From positions 1,674,001 through 1,738,000 of the forward strand of contig NZ_CP034752.1 in assembly GCF_004295645.1 (NCBI RefSeq): a stretch of 64,000 bases of DNA, given 5' to 3'. The notes under the pieces were generated by a model. It was not told the origin of the DNA, ran no database searches, and saw only the letters and a program-made list of their open reading frames with translations. This DNA comes from Limnobaculum zhutongyuii (GTDB taxonomy: Bacteria > Pseudomonadota > Gammaproteobacteria > Enterobacterales > Enterobacteriaceae). Numbering within the stretch: the stretch's first letter is position 1; every line of letters begins with the position of its first letter. A program made the translations under genes and the position numbers. This document shows positions 55,101-63,107 of this stretch, piece after piece.

Positions 55101-56507
55101 ATGTCTGGAGGATTAGTTACTGCCGCATATATTGTTGCCGCGGTTCTATTTATTTTCAGTCTTGCTGGTTTATCCAAGCATGAAACGTCAAAAATGGGTA
55201 ACACCTTTGGCGTACTGGGGATGGCGATTGCTTTAATCGCAACGATTTTCGGGCCTTACTCAAGTAATGTGGGCTGGATTATCATGGCGATGATCATTGG
55301 TGGCGCTATTGGTATTTATCTCGCCAGAAAAGTGGAGATGACCGAAATGCCGGAGCTGGTTGCTATTCTGCACAGCTTCGTTGGTCTGGCAGCGGTATTA
55401 GTTGGTTTTAACAGCTATATCGTTGGCCCACATATGGAAGGCGTACCTGCACACGAACTGCAAGTGGTGTTAAACATTCACAATGTTGAAGTATTCCTTG
55501 GGATCTTCATCGGTGCGGTCACCTTTACTGGTTCGGTAGTAGCGTTTGGTAAACTTCGCGGCACTATTTCATCAAAACCAATGATGTTGCCTCACCGCCA
55601 TAAGCTGAATCTGGCAGCGGTATTGGTTTCATTTGTACTGATGATTCTGTTCGTTAACAGCGATAGCACCGGATTTCAGGTGTTTGCATTACTGATAATG
55701 ACACTGATTGCACTGGCATTTGGCTGGCATCTGGTGGCATCTATTGGCGGTGCAGATATGCCGGTGGTGGTTTCAATGCTGAACTCCTACTCAGGTTGGG
55801 CAGCAGCGGCAGCGGGCTTTATGTTAAGCAACGATCTGTTGATCGTAACCGGTGCGCTGGTTGGTTCTTCCGGTGCGATTCTGTCTTACATTATGTGTAA
55901 GGCGATGAACCGCTCATTTATCAGTGTTATTGCCGGTGGGTTTGGTACTGATGGTTCTTCAACTGGTGAAGATGAAGAAGTGGGCGAACACCGTGAAACC
56001 ACGGCGGAAGAAGTGGCAGAACTGCTGAAGAACTCCAGCTCTGTCATTATCACCCCAGGGTACGGTATGGCGGTAGCACAGGCGCAATATCCGGTTGCGG
56101 ATATTACCGCTAAGCTGCGCGAGCGTGGCATCAAAGTTCGCTTTGGTATTCACCCAGTTGCGGGTCGTTTACCAGGCCATATGAACGTGTTACTGGCAGA
56201 AGCAAAAGTACCTTATGACATCGTGCTGGAGATGGATGAAATCAACGAAGATTTCCCGGATACCGATACCGTATTAGTCATTGGTGCAAACGACACGGTT
56301 AACCCTGCAGCGATGGAAGACCCTCGTAGTCCAATCGCAGGTATGCCAGTACTTGAAGTGTGGAAAGCGCAGAACGTTATCGTATTTAAACGTTCTATGA
56401 ATACTGGTTATGCTGGCGTTCAGAACCCTCTGTTCTTCAAAGAAAATACCCAAATGCTGTTTGGTGATGCTAAAGAGAGCGTAGATAAAATCCTGCGTGC
56501 TTTATAA
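55101..56507 (+). CDS. pntB: NAD(P) transhydrogenase subunit beta
   Basis: PntB carries most of the proton channel (about nine membrane segments in the N-terminal 270 residues) and the NADP-binding domain III in the C-terminal part. That part includes IITPGYGMAVAQAQYPVADI, FGIHPVAGRLPGHMNVLLAEA and VIGANDTVNPAAMEDP. The length of 468 residues is a few more than in E. coli because of a slightly longer acidic linker (TGEDEEVGEHRETTAEE). AAGGAG precedes ATG. It forms an operon with pntA and ends at a strong terminator. Confidence 0.96.
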   Translation: MSGGLVTAAYIVAAVLFIFSLAGLSKHETSKMGNTFGVLGMAIALIATIFGPYSSNVGWIIMAMIIGGAIGIYLARKVEMTEMPELVAILHSFVGLAAVLVGFNSYIVGPHMEGVPAHELQVVLNIHNVEVFLGIFIGAVTFTGSVVAFGKLRGTISSKPMMLPHRHKLNLAAVLVSFVLMILFVNSDSTGFQVFALLIMTLIALAFGWHLVASIGGADMPVVVSMLNSYSGWAAAAAGFMLSNDLLIVTGALVGSSGAILSYIMCKAMNRSFISVIAGGFGTDGSSTGEDEEVGEHRETTAEEVAELLKNSSSVIITPGYGMAVAQAQYPVADITAKLRERGIKVRFGIHPVAGRLPGHMNVLLAEAKVPYDIVLEMDEINEDFPDTDTVLVIGANDTVNPAAMEDPRSPIAGMPVLEVWKAQNVIVFKRSMNTGYAGVQNPLFFKENTQMLFGDAKESVDKILRAL

Positions 56508-56529
56508 GATTCATTAAAATAAGCAAAAC

Positions 56530-56555
56530 AAAGGGCCGCAATCGCGGCCCTTTTT
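56530..56555. terminator. Terminator between pntB and uspE
   Basis: A 10-base-pair GC-rich stem (AAAGGGCCGC / GCGGCCCTTT) with an AATC loop is followed by T's on the plus strand (pntB). It also has a T-rich tail on the minus strand (uspE). Confidence 0.9.
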
Positions 56556-56571
56556 AATAACTCAAGCTCAA

Positions 56572-57516
56572 CTAATCTTCATCATCATGATCGTCGTGCT
56601 CTGAAGTATCGTCTGGCTTCACAGCCAGAAGGTCGCATTTCAGATGTCCGATCACACGTTCTGCAGTATTACCAATAAAGGCTGCGGACAGTCCGGTTCT
56701 GCCGACGGTACCCAGCACCACAATACCGGCATGAATTTGTTCTGCCACGGCAGGGATAACGTCTTCCGGCATGCCTTTCTCTACGTGAGTCAGCTCTTCC
56801 GGTATACCAAACTCCTGGCGCAGTGCTTTCATGGCCACCAAAAACTGACCGCGAATCGCATTGTTGTAAACCGTAGGATCAAACTCCGGTAACTCAATAG
56901 CAATATTGATTGAGGTAGAAGGGTACGCACTGACCAGATGCACTTCGGTGCTGTCAGCAAAGGCTGCCAGTTCTAAAGATTCTCTTACCAGTTTACGGTT
57001 TAACTCATCGTGGAAGTCTTCTTCACTGGAAAGGTTGACGGAAACCAGCGCTCTACCATGTTCCGGCCACGGCTGATCTTTTACCATCCAAACGGCACAA
57101 GGGGCTTTACGTAACAGGTGCCAGTCCAGCGGGGTGAAGATCACCGATTCCAGCATATCGTGCTGATGAGCCGCTTTAAGCAGCAGGTCATGGTCGTGCT
57201 CAATAATTTCTTCAATGACCGCTTCATGATAGCGTTTATGCCAGACCACCTTAATTTCGATGTTAACACCCGATTCCAGATAGTAGTGGCTTAACTGGCG
57301 TATCCAGGCGACGCGCTGATCGATAGCGCTTTGACGCATCGCCATACGCTCATCCTGAGAAAGCAGGCTGGTTACTTCATAAGAGAAATCAAAAATAGGC
57401 AGAAATGCCTTAATTTTCCCGCCGTTACGGCGAACAAGATAGACGGCGCGCCGTAGAGCTGCTTGATCCTCTTCATCCGGATCGATTGCGACAAGAAGAT
57501 TTTGATAATGTGCCAT
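56572..57516 (-). CDS. uspE: Universal stress protein E
   Basis: This 314-residue tandem-Usp protein (E. coli has 316) has two alpha/beta domains. It starts MAHYQNLLVAIDPDEEDQAAL, and the second domain ends GIVVLGTVGRTGLSAAFIGNTAERVIGHLKCDLLAVKP. UspE is linked to stress survival, motility and aggregation in E. coli. An acidic tail (DDTSEHDDHDDED) closes it. It lies downstream of fnr on the same strand, as in E. coli, separated by a strong hairpin. Confidence 0.95.
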   Translation of the reverse strand: MAHYQNLLVAIDPDEEDQAALRRAVYLVRRNGGKIKAFLPIFDFSYEVTSLLSQDERMAMRQSAIDQRVAWIRQLSHYYLESGVNIEIKVVWHKRYHEAVIEEIIEHDHDLLLKAAHQHDMLESVIFTPLDWHLLRKAPCAVWMVKDQPWPEHGRALVSVNLSSEEDFHDELNRKLVRESLELAAFADSTEVHLVSAYPSTSINIAIELPEFDPTVYNNAIRGQFLVAMKALRQEFGIPEELTHVEKGMPEDVIPAVAEQIHAGIVVLGTVGRTGLSAAFIGNTAERVIGHLKCDLLAVKPDDTSEHDDHDDED

Positions 57517-57595
57517 AAGCGCCTCCCGTTAAATACCTAAAGTATAGTTAAAGATAAACCATATAACGGGAACAGAACAGAAGAGGAACGGGACT

Positions 57596-57626
57596 CGGAT
57601 CAAGATTTAGGTAAAATCTTGATCCG
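57596..57626. terminator. Hairpin between fnr and uspE
   Basis: A perfect 13-base-pair stem (CGGATCAAGATTT / AAATCTTGATCCG) with a five-base loop begins eight bases past the fnr stop on the minus strand. It lacks a T run, so it may protect the fnr mRNA 3' end or only partly stop transcription. Confidence 0.55.
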
Positions 57627-57633
57627 ACGATGA

Positions 57634-58383
57634 TTATTCGCTTTGATTTTGACCAGCCAGCTCGGCCAGGGTGTCGATATCCTGAATAGTAATATATTTA
57701 CCTTTAACGCTCAGGATTTCGCTTTTTTGGAATCGACCCAATAAACGACTGATAGTTTCGACCGTCAGGCCTAAATAGTTACCAATATCACCACGGGTCA
57801 TGGTCAGGCGAAACTCTCTTGGAGAGAAGCCGCGTTGTGCAAAACGACGGGAGAGGTTATAGATGAAAGCAGCCAGACGTTCTTCAGCATTTTTCTTCGA
57901 CAGCAACAGGATCATGTCCTGATCGCCTTTAATCTCACCGCTCATTAAACGCATGATTTGCTGACGCAAGCTTGGCATTTTGCCAGACAGGTCATCCAAC
58001 ACTTCATAAGGAATTTCACATACCATCGAAGTTTCGAGAGCCTGAGCAAAGCTTGGGTGCATATGATTACCAATGGCATCAAAACCCACTAAGTCACCCG
58101 CCAGATGGAAACCGGTGATTTGTTCATCACCTTGTTCAGTGATGGTATAGCTTTTTATGGTACCGGAGCGAATAGCATACAGAGACTTAAGATCATCGCC
58201 TGCTTTAAACAGTGCCTGACCTTTCTGAATCGGCTTTTTACGCTCAATAATATTGTCGAGCTGATTCAGTTCATGCTCATTCAGCGTAAAAGGAATGCAT
58301 AACGGGCTGATACAGCAATCCTGACAGTGGATTGCACATCCGCCTGATTGTATGCGCCGAATTGTTCGCTTTTCCGGAATCAT
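57634..58383 (-). CDS. fnr: FNR, oxygen-sensing transcriptional regulator
   Basis: FNR is the CRP-family regulator that switches genes for anaerobic growth. The 249-residue protein has the N-terminal cluster cysteines C20, C23 and C29 (CAIHCQDCCISPLC) and the fourth ligand in SMVCEIPYE. A cyclic-nucleotide-like sensor domain follows, and the DNA-recognition helix is LTVETISRLLGRF (E..SR as in FNR). Length and sequence match E. coli FNR closely. A near-perfect FNR box lies 20 bases upstream and suggests autoregulation. Targets in this window could include anaerobic genes such as nifJ, but I did not find clear boxes there. Confidence 0.97.
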   Translation of the reverse strand: MIPEKRTIRRIQSGGCAIHCQDCCISPLCIPFTLNEHELNQLDNIIERKKPIQKGQALFKAGDDLKSLYAIRSGTIKSYTITEQGDEQITGFHLAGDLVGFDAIGNHMHPSFAQALETSMVCEIPYEVLDDLSGKMPSLRQQIMRLMSGEIKGDQDMILLLSKKNAEERLAAFIYNLSRRFAQRGFSPREFRLTMTRGDIGNYLGLTVETISRLLGRFQKSEILSVKGKYITIQDIDTLAELAGQNQSE

Positions 58384-58403
58384 AAAATTTAACTCTACTT
58401 TAT

Positions 58404-58417
58404 TTGATATGTGTCAA
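58404..58417. promoter_or_regulatory. FNR box upstream of fnr
   Basis: The sequence TTGATATGTGTCAA differs at one position from the FNR consensus TTGAT-N4-ATCAA. It is centred about 27 bases before the fnr start, close to where E. coli FNR represses its own gene. Confidence 0.8.
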
Positions 58418-58997
58418 TTTTAACAGTTTTTCGCCTAATAGGTAAGGCTTGAACAAAAGTCGGTACAAGAGTTGTGAGCGTTACAACAAAAAACCAATAA
58501 CATCATGATTCTAATGGTGATTAATTTTTGTTTTCACTCTATTAATAACCACTTTACTATTATGGATATATCGATTTGATGCTTTTTTAATCTCAAACCT
58601 AAAAATTTGGTTAAAAAAAAGAAATATACGGATATTTGACCTGATTTATCACCTTAACACGAAGATAAACACTAAATCAGGATGTTTAATTCGATAATAA
58701 TTGATGATTATTTAACATTTTGGTCATTTTTTGACTGTTTTTTCTGATTATCACTCGTACAACTATAAGCCTAGTATAATTGACAGGTATTTTTTAGGCC
58801 AATTTAGTTACCCGCTGAGGTAAAGCTAAATCACCCATCTTTCTATTTATACCGTTACAGGCGGTAACACCCAGTCTGTTTTTGACCAAACATTGATGTA
58901 TCGGGTCGTTCTAATGGTTTTTTGATAATCAGAGATATCTGTCTCTGCTTTTGCCATAGTTTGATAGAGATCAGGTTTATTATATTAATTAACTACG
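58418..58997. other. Long AT-rich divergent region fnr/fetM
   Basis: This 580-base AT-rich gap lies between fnr and the iron-uptake operon. A TATAAT (near 58776) and several T runs are present, but I see no credible reading frame or hairpin terminator. The large size leaves room for a small RNA or a long leader, without positive evidence. Confidence 0.4.
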
Positions 58998-59016
58998 TAT
59001 AATGAGAATAAATATC
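58998..59016. promoter_or_regulatory. Fur box upstream of fetM
   Basis: The 19 bases match the Fur consensus GATAATGATAATCATTATC at 15 positions. They lie 25-43 bases before the fetM start, so iron-dependent repression of the operon is expected. Confidence 0.75.
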
Positions 59017-59040
59017 ATTGTGAGAATGTATATCATAATT

Positions 59041-60957
59041 ATGCGTATTATTCAGAAAGCTTTGTTGCTCTGCATTGGATGGCTGGCGCTCAGCGCTGTT
59101 GTTGTCGCGGATACCGATTATAAGCAGTTGACGGATGATATTCGCCAGCGCTTAGATAAAACTTCTCAACTCTACCAACAGCAGCAAATTGCTGATGCAC
59201 GTACCGAAGTCCAGATGGCTTACTTTGAAGTATTTGAAAATCTGGAAGGGCCAATTCGCATCAATATCTCTGCACAAAAAAGTTATCAGATGGAAGCCGC
59301 TTTTGGCGAAATCAGAAAGATGATTGGCGACGGTAAACCGCAAAGCGAAGTTGATGAAAGAATTAACTGGCTGAAAGGGGAGTTGGATAGCGTACTGCCC
59401 GTTCTGGCGGATGGTCATCAACTGACGGCGGAACAGCAGCACGGTACTTATGATAATGATCAAATAGCCCCTTACTGGCAGCAGAGTTTTAAAACCATCG
59501 ATGATTTGCTGGCAGAAGCTATCACGCTGTATCAACAAAATAATTATGCAGAAGCACGTCTTCGAGTTCAAAAAGCCCAATATGATGGGTTTAAAAACTC
59601 TGAGATGGAGATGTCTGTTCGCCAAAATCGCTCTTCGCAACAGGCCGGTGAAATTAATCGCCAGTTTAACGAGCTGATTAAAATCAGTGGTGAAGCCGAT
59701 CAAATGAATGAAGTCAGCTATCGCATCACTGCTTTATTACAGGATCTTGAAGACCTTCTTCCCGGACTACCAACGACGCGTGATACACAGCAGGCTGTAG
59801 CTACCACCAACGGTGTTACTGAAGATGCAACTCCGGATGCCGACTGGCAGAAAGTGGTGACGGATATTGATAAGGCGGTTAATGCTGCGCTGGAACAATA
59901 TCGAACGGGTGATGGCAAAGGGGCGATGATGGCTATCCAGGACGCCTACTTTGACCTGTTTGAAGCCAGCGGAATGGAGAATAAAATCGGCTCCCGCGAT
60001 TCTGCGTTTAAAACCAAAATCGAAGGTTACTTCACTCGCATGGTGAGCCAGATTAAAGCAGGACAACCTGTTGAGGCGATACAGCAACAGTCTCAGGCAT
60101 TACAGCAGGATTTAAAGACCGCAGTAGAAATGTTGGGTACCGGCGGTCAAACCAGCTGGAGTCTGTTGGTTTACAGCCTGTTGATCATTGTACGTGAAGG
60201 TTTGGAAGCGCTGCTGATTGTCGCCGCGATTGTGGCCTATCTGGTGAAGAATAATCACCACGACAAGCTACCGTTAATTCGCCAGTCAGTTTATGTCGCG
60301 CTGGTTGCCAGTGTAATAACGGCGGTGCTGTTCCAGTGGTTATTCTCTAACTCCGGTGCCAGCCGCGAGTTACTGGAAGGGATAACTATGCTGATCGCGG
60401 TAGTGATGTTGTTCTCCATGAGTTATTGGTTACTGTCTAAAGTGGAAGCTCGTCACTGGAAAGCCTACCTGGAAGGTAAGCTTTCCCAATCATTAAGTAC
60501 CGGTTCGGTAGTGGGCCTTTGGTTGACCTGTTTCCTGGCGGTATACCGCGAAGGAGCTGAAACTGTTCTGTTCTATTTTGCCCTGATGGGGGACTCCACC
60601 TCTGTCAGCGGTCATCTTTCTATTCTGGCCGGCTTTGTTATTGGCTGTGTCATTTTACTGATTGCCTATCTGATCATGCGTTTTACTGTAGTGAAGTTAC
60701 CGCTAAAACCGTTCTTCATGTTTACCGGTAGCTTTATGTATCTGATGGCATTTGTTTTCGCGGGCAAAGGTGTTCTGGAGTTGATCGAAGGAAAACTGTT
60801 TGAGCCTACGTTGTTGTCAGGTATGCCTGAAATATCCTGGCTGGGGATTTACCCCTATATCGAAACCCTGGCTCCACAGGCGGTATTAATTGTAGCCGCT
60901 CTGATTGCGCTTTGGGTGATGAAAAAAAATTCGTCTGCGACAGCGGCGAATGCATAA
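59041..60957 (+). CDS. fetM: FTR1-family iron permease FetM
   Basis: This inner-membrane iron permease takes up ferrous/ferric iron together with the P19-type protein encoded next. With ATG 59041 the protein has about 638 residues and starts with a signal peptide (MRIIQKALLLCIGWLALSAVVVADTDY). The longer frame from 59002 would translate through the Fur box and is not used. The N-terminal periplasmic part holds three related segments of about 60 residues (near residues 30-95, 150-215, 273-340), each with a YxxxxxxxARxxVQxAYFExFE-like core. The FTR1 membrane domain has two REGxE iron motifs, R385-EGLE and R503-EGAE. FetP, a DUF2318 protein and an ABC permease follow on the same strand. Confidence 0.9.
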   Translation: MRIIQKALLLCIGWLALSAVVVADTDYKQLTDDIRQRLDKTSQLYQQQQIADARTEVQMAYFEVFENLEGPIRINISAQKSYQMEAAFGEIRKMIGDGKPQSEVDERINWLKGELDSVLPVLADGHQLTAEQQHGTYDNDQIAPYWQQSFKTIDDLLAEAITLYQQNNYAEARLRVQKAQYDGFKNSEMEMSVRQNRSSQQAGEINRQFNELIKISGEADQMNEVSYRITALLQDLEDLLPGLPTTRDTQQAVATTNGVTEDATPDADWQKVVTDIDKAVNAALEQYRTGDGKGAMMAIQDAYFDLFEASGMENKIGSRDSAFKTKIEGYFTRMVSQIKAGQPVEAIQQQSQALQQDLKTAVEMLGTGGQTSWSLLVYSLLIIVREGLEALLIVAAIVAYLVKNNHHDKLPLIRQSVYVALVASVITAVLFQWLFSNSGASRELLEGITMLIAVVMLFSMSYWLLSKVEARHWKAYLEGKLSQSLSTGSVVGLWLTCFLAVYREGAETVLFYFALMGDSTSVSGHLSILAGFVIGCVILLIAYLIMRFTVVKLPLKPFFMFTGSFMYLMAFVFAGKGVLELIEGKLFEPTLLSGMPEISWLGIYPYIETLAPQAVLIVAALIALWVMKKNSSATAANA

Positions 60958-61048
60958 CAGGAAGCTTTGATCGTTGCTTTGCGTATGTTCTTAATGTCGC
61001 GGTGAAGCGGCAATATCAATATTGATAATAAAGAGGATGGAAAAAAAG

Positions 61049-61576
61049 ATGGCAATGAATAAAACATTAGTTACTGGTGCGCTGGTTGCGAGTCTGTTTA
61101 CTGCGCCTGCCGCATTTGCTTTTAAAGAGTATCCAGCCGGTGAACCTGTCAAAATGAATGAAATGGAGATTGCTGCGGTTTATTTACAGCCGATCGACAT
61201 GGAGCCTCGCGGTATGGGTATCCCAGCAGCTAAAGCCGATATTCATCTGGAAGCGGATATCCATTCAGTTGAAGGTAATAAGAATGGTTTTGGTGCCGGA
61301 GAGTGGATGCCATACCTGACCATCGCTTATACCCTGGTTAACACCGATACCGGTGAAAAACAGGAAGGTACCTTCATGCCAATGGTTGCTGGCGATGGCC
61401 CTCATTACGGTGCCAACATTAAAATGATGGGTGTAGGTAACTATAAAGTGACTTACCACATTGAACCACCATCAAAAGCGGGTTTACACCGCCATACCGA
61501 TAGTGAAACGGGTGTTGGTCGTTGGTGGAAACCGTTTGATGTTAGCTTCGACTTTAAATATGTCGGTTTGAACTAA
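61049..61576 (+). CDS. fetP: Periplasmic P19/FetP-type iron-uptake protein
   Basis: The protein has about 175 residues: a signal peptide (MAMNKTLVTGALVASLFTAPAAFA) and a P19/Tpd fold. Metal-ligand candidates are in the segments KMNEMEIAAVYLQPIDMEPRG, KADIHLEADIHS, GDGPHYGANIKM and GLHRHTD, which supply the methionine and histidines known to bind copper/iron in P19. ATG 61049 is preferred; AAGAGG lies upstream, though spacing is long, and the earlier frame start at 61022 has charged residues in front of the signal. It works with FetM in low-iron uptake. Confidence 0.9.
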   Translation: MAMNKTLVTGALVASLFTAPAAFAFKEYPAGEPVKMNEMEIAAVYLQPIDMEPRGMGIPAAKADIHLEADIHSVEGNKNGFGAGEWMPYLTIAYTLVNTDTGEKQEGTFMPMVAGDGPHYGANIKMMGVGNYKVTYHIEPPSKAGLHRHTDSETGVGRWWKPFDVSFDFKYVGLN

Positions 61577-61585
61577 GTCCAGCCT

Positions 61586-61624
61586 CGCCGGGTGAGTGAA
61601 TTAGCTTACCCGGCGGTTGTTTTA
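61586..61624 (+). terminator. Terminator-like hairpin after fetP
   Basis: An 11-base-pair stem (CGCCGGGTGAG / CTTACCCGGCG, one G-U pair) with an 8-base loop is followed by GTTGTTTTAAT. It lies 9 bases past fetP and before the next gene of the cluster, so it may set a lower level for the downstream genes. Confidence 0.65.
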
Positions 61625-61731
61625 ATATTTCTGTGTTGTTGGTTTTATGGGACGGTGATAGCTCATAAAACTAATAATAAATTCTGATTACATTGCCGCT
61701 CCGGTTCTGACAGTGAGCGGGGTACAAGTCG

Positions 61732-63105
61732 ATGATGAGTTATTTTCTGGTTTCGGTATTACAATCATTTCTACCAACCGCCTTGCTATTGGGGCTTAGC
61801 TGGTCTTTACGCAAAACGCCTCGAGTTCGTCCATTAATCTGGTTAAGCCTGCTGGGATTTTTTGCCGGAACGGCAACCGGTATTAATCTTCCAACATCTC
61901 AGCAGTGGGTACTGTTTTTTACTGCATTACAACTGACGCTAATATTGTTGTTTTTGCTGAGCCAGCTGATATCGTCGTCAAAAGTGGGCTATTTCTGGCA
62001 GTTAGTTTTGTTGTTTGTTGCAGCACTACGTTGGGGACAGACGCCAAACCTTAGTGCGATTACGGCCACGAATGTTATCAACACGGATTTGTTGTTGAAT
62101 ATCAGTGCGGTGGTAGCGGGATTAATCCTGGTGGCATTTTCTGGTGCATTGATGACGTTTTGTATGCGTCAACTGCGTCATTTACGCTGGCCGCTGCTGA
62201 TTGTTCTGTCATTATTGCTGTTAGCGCCGCTGTCTGGCGAACTGATGCTGGTTTTGATGAAGTTGCAGGTGGTTGAGTTAACCAAATCCTTACTCAGCTA
62301 CGTAGCAAAAGTCACTAATGCTAATAATCTGAACAGTTATGTATGTGCCGGTGTGTTGTTGCTAAGCGGTGTTGTTTATTTAATCAATGTGGTACGGCCT
62401 CGTTCTATCGCCCGGGCAGAACCACGCCCTATTGAGCATCGTAAAGCGGTGGCTCATTATCAGGATTCTCGCCGCATTTTTGTTATCACAATACTATTGG
62501 CGTTATTGACCGCGGGAGCGCAACTGTATTGGGATAAAGTTGCCTCTCAGCCACCAAGACTTTCTGAAGCGCTACCGGTAACCCTGGCCAGTGATGGTTT
62601 AGTGCATATTCCCGTTGAACAGGTAAGGGACGGCAAGCTGCATCGTTTTGTCTGGGTAGCTGAAGATGGTAAAGCAGTGCGCTTCTTTGTCATAAATCGC
62701 TATCCGGATAAGTTACGCTTGGGAGTCGTATTTGATGCCTGCTTGCTGTGTGGCGATCAGGGATACGTAATGGAAGGTAATCAGGTTATTTGTGTTGCCT
62801 GTGATGTACGTATCTTTATCCCATCAATTGGTAAACCCGGTGGCTGTAATCCGGTGCCGATTGATGAATGGGAGATGACCGACACGGAATTGACCATCAG
62901 TAAAAAATCGCTGGAAAGTGGGCTGAATTACTTCTCGACCATCGTGACGCTGGAAGTGACCGATCCGGTTGATGGCAGCAAACTAACCAATACTAAAGCA
63001 GAACATCGTTATACCTTTGCCGGAAAAACCTACTTCTTCTCTACGGCGGCAAATTATGAAGCCTTCAGGGACAACCCTGAGAAGTTCGTGAAGGAGGACC
63101 AATAA
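61732..63105 (+). CDS. DUF2318 Fe-S membrane protein of the Fet cluster
   Basis: This 457-residue protein has about eight membrane segments in the first 265 residues. A periplasmic DUF2318 domain follows, with cysteines in CLLCGDQGY, ICVACDVRIF and GGCNPVPI, a likely metal site. The C-terminal YHS/TRASH-like tail ends YTFAGKTYFFSTAANYEAF. Proteins like this follow FetMP/P19 in several bacteria and are thought to help reduce or deliver iron. It is read from ATG 61732, 155 bases after fetP, and is followed two bases after its stop by an ABC permease gene with a strong AAGGAGG site. Confidence 0.85.
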   Translation: MMSYFLVSVLQSFLPTALLLGLSWSLRKTPRVRPLIWLSLLGFFAGTATGINLPTSQQWVLFFTALQLTLILLFLLSQLISSSKVGYFWQLVLLFVAALRWGQTPNLSAITATNVINTDLLLNISAVVAGLILVAFSGALMTFCMRQLRHLRWPLLIVLSLLLLAPLSGELMLVLMKLQVVELTKSLLSYVAKVTNANNLNSYVCAGVLLLSGVVYLINVVRPRSIARAEPRPIEHRKAVAHYQDSRRIFVITILLALLTAGAQLYWDKVASQPPRLSEALPVTLASDGLVHIPVEQVRDGKLHRFVWVAEDGKAVRFFVINRYPDKLRLGVVFDACLLCGDQGYVMEGNQVICVACDVRIFIPSIGKPGGCNPVPIDEWEMTDTELTISKKSLESGLNYFSTIVTLEVTDPVDGSKLTNTKAEHRYTFAGKTYFFSTAANYEAFRDNPEKFVKEDQ

Positions 63106-63107
63106 CC

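Noticed and set aside
59152..59703. 183-codon minus-strand frame
   Set aside because: It lies fully antisense to fetM, whose frame has clear domain motifs; the antisense frame has none.
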